Of a stretch of DNA of 24,363 bases, positions 22,833-24,363 are shown piece by piece (positions within the stretch are counted from its first letter, which is position 1; each line of letters begins with the position of its first letter). A model generated the notes under the pieces. It saw only the letters and a list, made by a program, of their open reading frames with translations. It was not told the origin of the DNA and made no database searches. The position numbers and the translations under genes are program-made. The stretch covers positions 1-24,363 of the forward strand of contig URSJ01000014.1 in the NCBI GenBank assembly GCA_900550495.1, in the 5' to 3' direction. The DNA is from an uncultured Rickettsiales bacterium. Its GTDB lineage: Bacteria > Pseudomonadota > Alphaproteobacteria > Rs-D84.

Positions 22833-24053
22833 TTAATCGTCGTCGTCAAAATAATCGTATTCTTGTTTTTGTTGAGGCGCGTTTTCAGAAATAGAAACTT
22901 TATCATTTGGATTCTGTATAGCAATGATAGTTTTTAATAATTCCAAATCTCCAGCATCCTTTAATTTATGAATCATTCTATGGCAATCTGGACACAATAC
23001 ACAAAAATCATCCTTATTCAGCATTCTTGTATCATTTACAGCCATATTTGCATAAGGGATTTTATGGTGTAGTTCAATATAGCCATTACCAATATCGCCA
23101 TATTTATCTTTCATATTCTTGCCACAAACCATACAGTTATAACCAAGTATAGTTTTTAGTTTTCGTTTGTCTGTGGCTGAAATACGCCCTTCGTATGCAA
23201 CGTGATTAGCAAGTTTCTTTTGTTCTTGAATTTCTAGGTTGTTTGCAATCTCGTCTTGTTGTTCTTGTGTGGCACCACTTTCTTTTACCCAAGATAAATC
23301 TGCTTTCATATTCATATCAGCAATTTCATCAATGGCTTTACGAACGGTTGGATTAGATTTTGCTTTTTCTGAATTGTCAGATGTTAATTTACGAACCAAA
23401 GATTCTTTATGCTCTGTATAAGATTCTTCCAGTGTTTTTGGTCTGGGTTTTTGTTGTTGGTTCTCAGTTGATTTTTTCGTATTATATTGTTGGTTATTAT
23501 GAGAATCTTTGAATCTAGCGTTTAACTCTTTATACATTTTGGCTATATCCGTAGAATATGCAATATGGGGTAAAATTAATTTTACTTTATCATTTGTAGA
23601 TAACTCTACAGATTCATCTTCCATTGAAAATGTAATAAAATATATAATAGCTGTAATAATACCAATTGCAACGGAACATAAGTACCAACTGTCAGCAAAA
23701 TCCATATGTTGATTACTTAGTTTCCAAAACAATGATATAACAAAATAAATTCCTGTTATCCAAGAAATTCCTCTTGTTAAAGGTAACCATAATTTATATT
23801 TTTGCTCATTTTTTATATGAAACGCATCCCAACAAGTAATTAAAAACTCATTTATTACATCATCTGGTGTCAGGGGACGTATTTTAAAGGCTCTTGTACC
23901 ATTTCCGTACATTAATGTACCAAAATTATCCTTAATAGATGTGTCTACAAAAACGGTATCTTGTGCTATAAATTTTGTATAAAAATACATGTGGTATTTT
24001 CGTCTAAAATCTTGATATTTTGTATGGTCTAAAATAAACTTATACAAAGCCAT
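22833..24053 (-). CDS. Membrane-anchored HNH endonuclease
   Basis: 406 aa. The C-terminal part (about 295-365) is an HNH nuclease domain: C307-x2-C310 and C354-x2-C357 bind structural zinc, and ELHHKIPY (327-334) with His358 and His362 form the beta-beta-alpha-metal active site. The N-terminal 90 residues match nothing I know. Two membrane helices (about 93-112 and 124-143) follow with a short loop, leaving both ends probably in the cytoplasm. Residues 180-290 are polar and helical, and the tail is acidic (four Asp). The AT-rich base use is unlike its neighbours, suggesting acquisition. Strong AGGAG ribosome site 6 bases from the ATG. It sits between a recombinase remnant and a tRNA gene, typical of cargo in an island; target and role (defence, toxin, element maintenance) are unknown. 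Confidence 0.8.
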   Translation of the reverse strand: MALYKFILDHTKYQDFRRKYHMYFYTKFIAQDTVFVDTSIKDNFGTLMYGNGTRAFKIRPLTPDDVINEFLITCWDAFHIKNEQKYKLWLPLTRGISWITGIYFVISLFWKLSNQHMDFADSWYLCSVAIGIITAIIYFITFSMEDESVELSTNDKVKLILPHIAYSTDIAKMYKELNARFKDSHNNQQYNTKKSTENQQQKPRPKTLEESYTEHKESLVRKLTSDNSEKAKSNPTVRKAIDEIADMNMKADLSWVKESGATQEQQDEIANNLEIQEQKKLANHVAYEGRISATDKRKLKTILGYNCMVCGKNMKDKYGDIGNGYIELHHKIPYANMAVNDTRMLNKDDFCVLCPDCHRMIHKLKDAGDLELLKTIIAIQNPNDKVSISENAPQQKQEYDYFDDDD

Positions 24054-24066
24054 AAAGGACTCCTAT

Positions 24067-24098
24067 ATGGGATAATATTGTTTATTTTAATGGGATAA
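24067..24098 (-). promoter_or_regulatory. Direct repeats upstream of the HNH gene
   Basis: ATGGGATAA occurs at 24067-24075 and 24090-24098, a 23-base spacing. The first copy lies 14 bases before the start codon. They may be regulator half-sites or part of the promoter; no good -35/-10 pair stands out. Confidence 0.4.
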
Positions 24099-24134
24099 AA
24101 ATCAGATTTCAATGAATAATTAAAATATCAAACA

Positions 24135-24164
24135 CCCCAGCAGATTCGAACTGGGGATTTTTTT
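24135..24164 (+). other. Hairpin with T-run, containing a tRNA T-loop-like sequence
   Basis: CCCCAG pairs with CTGGGG around CAGATTCGAA, followed by ATTTTTTT, so it has terminator form on the + strand. The loop read on the other strand is TTCGAATCTG, as in a tRNA T-arm. It may be a scar left by tRNA-targeted integration, or a coincidence. Confidence 0.4.
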
Positions 24165-24275
24165 GAAAAAGGTTAGATTTCCAAGGTTTTTATAATCAGA
24201 GTTCGAAAGTGGCTGAAAAACGGCCTTTCTTCGTTTGGTTACTTTTGAACTTTTCCCAAGTATTGGAAAACAAAG

Positions 24276-24301
24276 AAAAACACTGCCTTTTTGGCAGTGT
24301 T
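24276..24301 (-). terminator. Terminator of the tRNA-Gln gene
   Basis: On the minus strand ACACTGCC pairs with GGCAGTGT around an AAAAA loop and is followed by a T-run. It lies 9 bases after the tRNA 3' end. Confidence 0.85.
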
Positions 24302-24309
24302 GTTTATCT

Positions 24310-24363
24310 TGGTTGGGGCAGCTGGATTCGAACCAACACTGACGGAGTCAGAGTCCGGAGTTC
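24310..24363 (-). tRNA. tRNA-Gln(CUG), 3' part
   Basis: The 5' half lies outside the window. On the minus strand the anticodon stem CGGA/TCCG holds the loop CTCTGAC, giving anticodon CTG. The T-arm is GTTGG-TTCGAAT-CCAGC, the 3' acceptor strand TGCCCCA, the discriminator A, and CCA is encoded. The acceptor implies a 5' TGGGGCA start, as usual for tRNA-Gln. Confidence 0.9.

Noticed and set aside
22833..24053. Homing endonuclease in an intron or intein
   Set aside because: The gene is free-standing, has membrane helices and is not inside an interrupted gene.

Overview
The window reads as chromosomal DNA of a moderately AT-rich alphaproteobacterium, probably an uncultured host- or gut-associated lineage. 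That placement is inference. It rests on an alphaproteobacterial rpoA-rplQ pair, a tpiA/grpE pair divergent from a PpiD-type SurA_N foldase, and strong sigma-70-type promoters with short intrinsic terminators. Housekeeping genes occupy the two ends. Between about 3.4 and 19.1 kb lies a block of large exported proteins, most of them cysteine-rich and mostly unlike named families.

Layout. 1-200: terminators and a 34-bp direct repeat. 200-559 (-): small secreted protein, divergent from rpoA (774-1802) and rplQ (1975-2496). 2597-3346 (-): DUF3419-like SAM-binding protein. 3485-6304 (+): 939-aa Cys-rich exported protein. 6328-7368 (-): two-TM protein that appears to be leaderless. 7495-9636 (+): 713-aa Cys-rich exported protein. 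14566-9873 (-): three-gene operon of a 285-aa Cys-rich protein, a 458-aa Cys-rich protein and an 808-aa protein joining a CarboxypepD_reg-like domain to an OmpA peptidoglycan-binding domain. 14728-15342 (+): TM/coiled-coil protein. 15445-19074 (+): ankyrin / subtilase-like / autotransporter protein. 19155-19580 (+): small unknown protein. 20934-19606 (-): tpiA and grpE. 21002-22414 (+): ppiD-like. 22447-24309: apparent decayed island with a serine-recombinase remnant and an AT-rich membrane-anchored HNH nuclease gene, ending at a partial tRNA-Gln(CUG).

The most interesting content is the exported block. Three proteins (939, 458 and 285 aa) are built from tandem copies of one cysteine module. 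It consists of two CX6C pairs 4-6 residues apart (C-x6-C-x4/6-C-x6-C), followed by a third CX6C. By eye there are about nine copies (4+2+3). Two neighbours add glycine-zipper segments, and one carries an OmpA peptidoglycan anchor. The autotransporter has a passenger that follows the order of subtilase motifs but seems to lack all three catalytic residues. Together these could form a disulfide-stabilised cell-envelope structure anchored to peptidoglycan; that function is inferred from exported sequence features and clustering only.

Regulation: three promoters driving a secreted gene and two membrane-protein genes share an identically placed 20-bp inverted repeat, GACAA-N10-TTGTC, between the -35 and -10 elements. 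This looks like an operator. Other promoters use an extended -10 of the form TRTGN.
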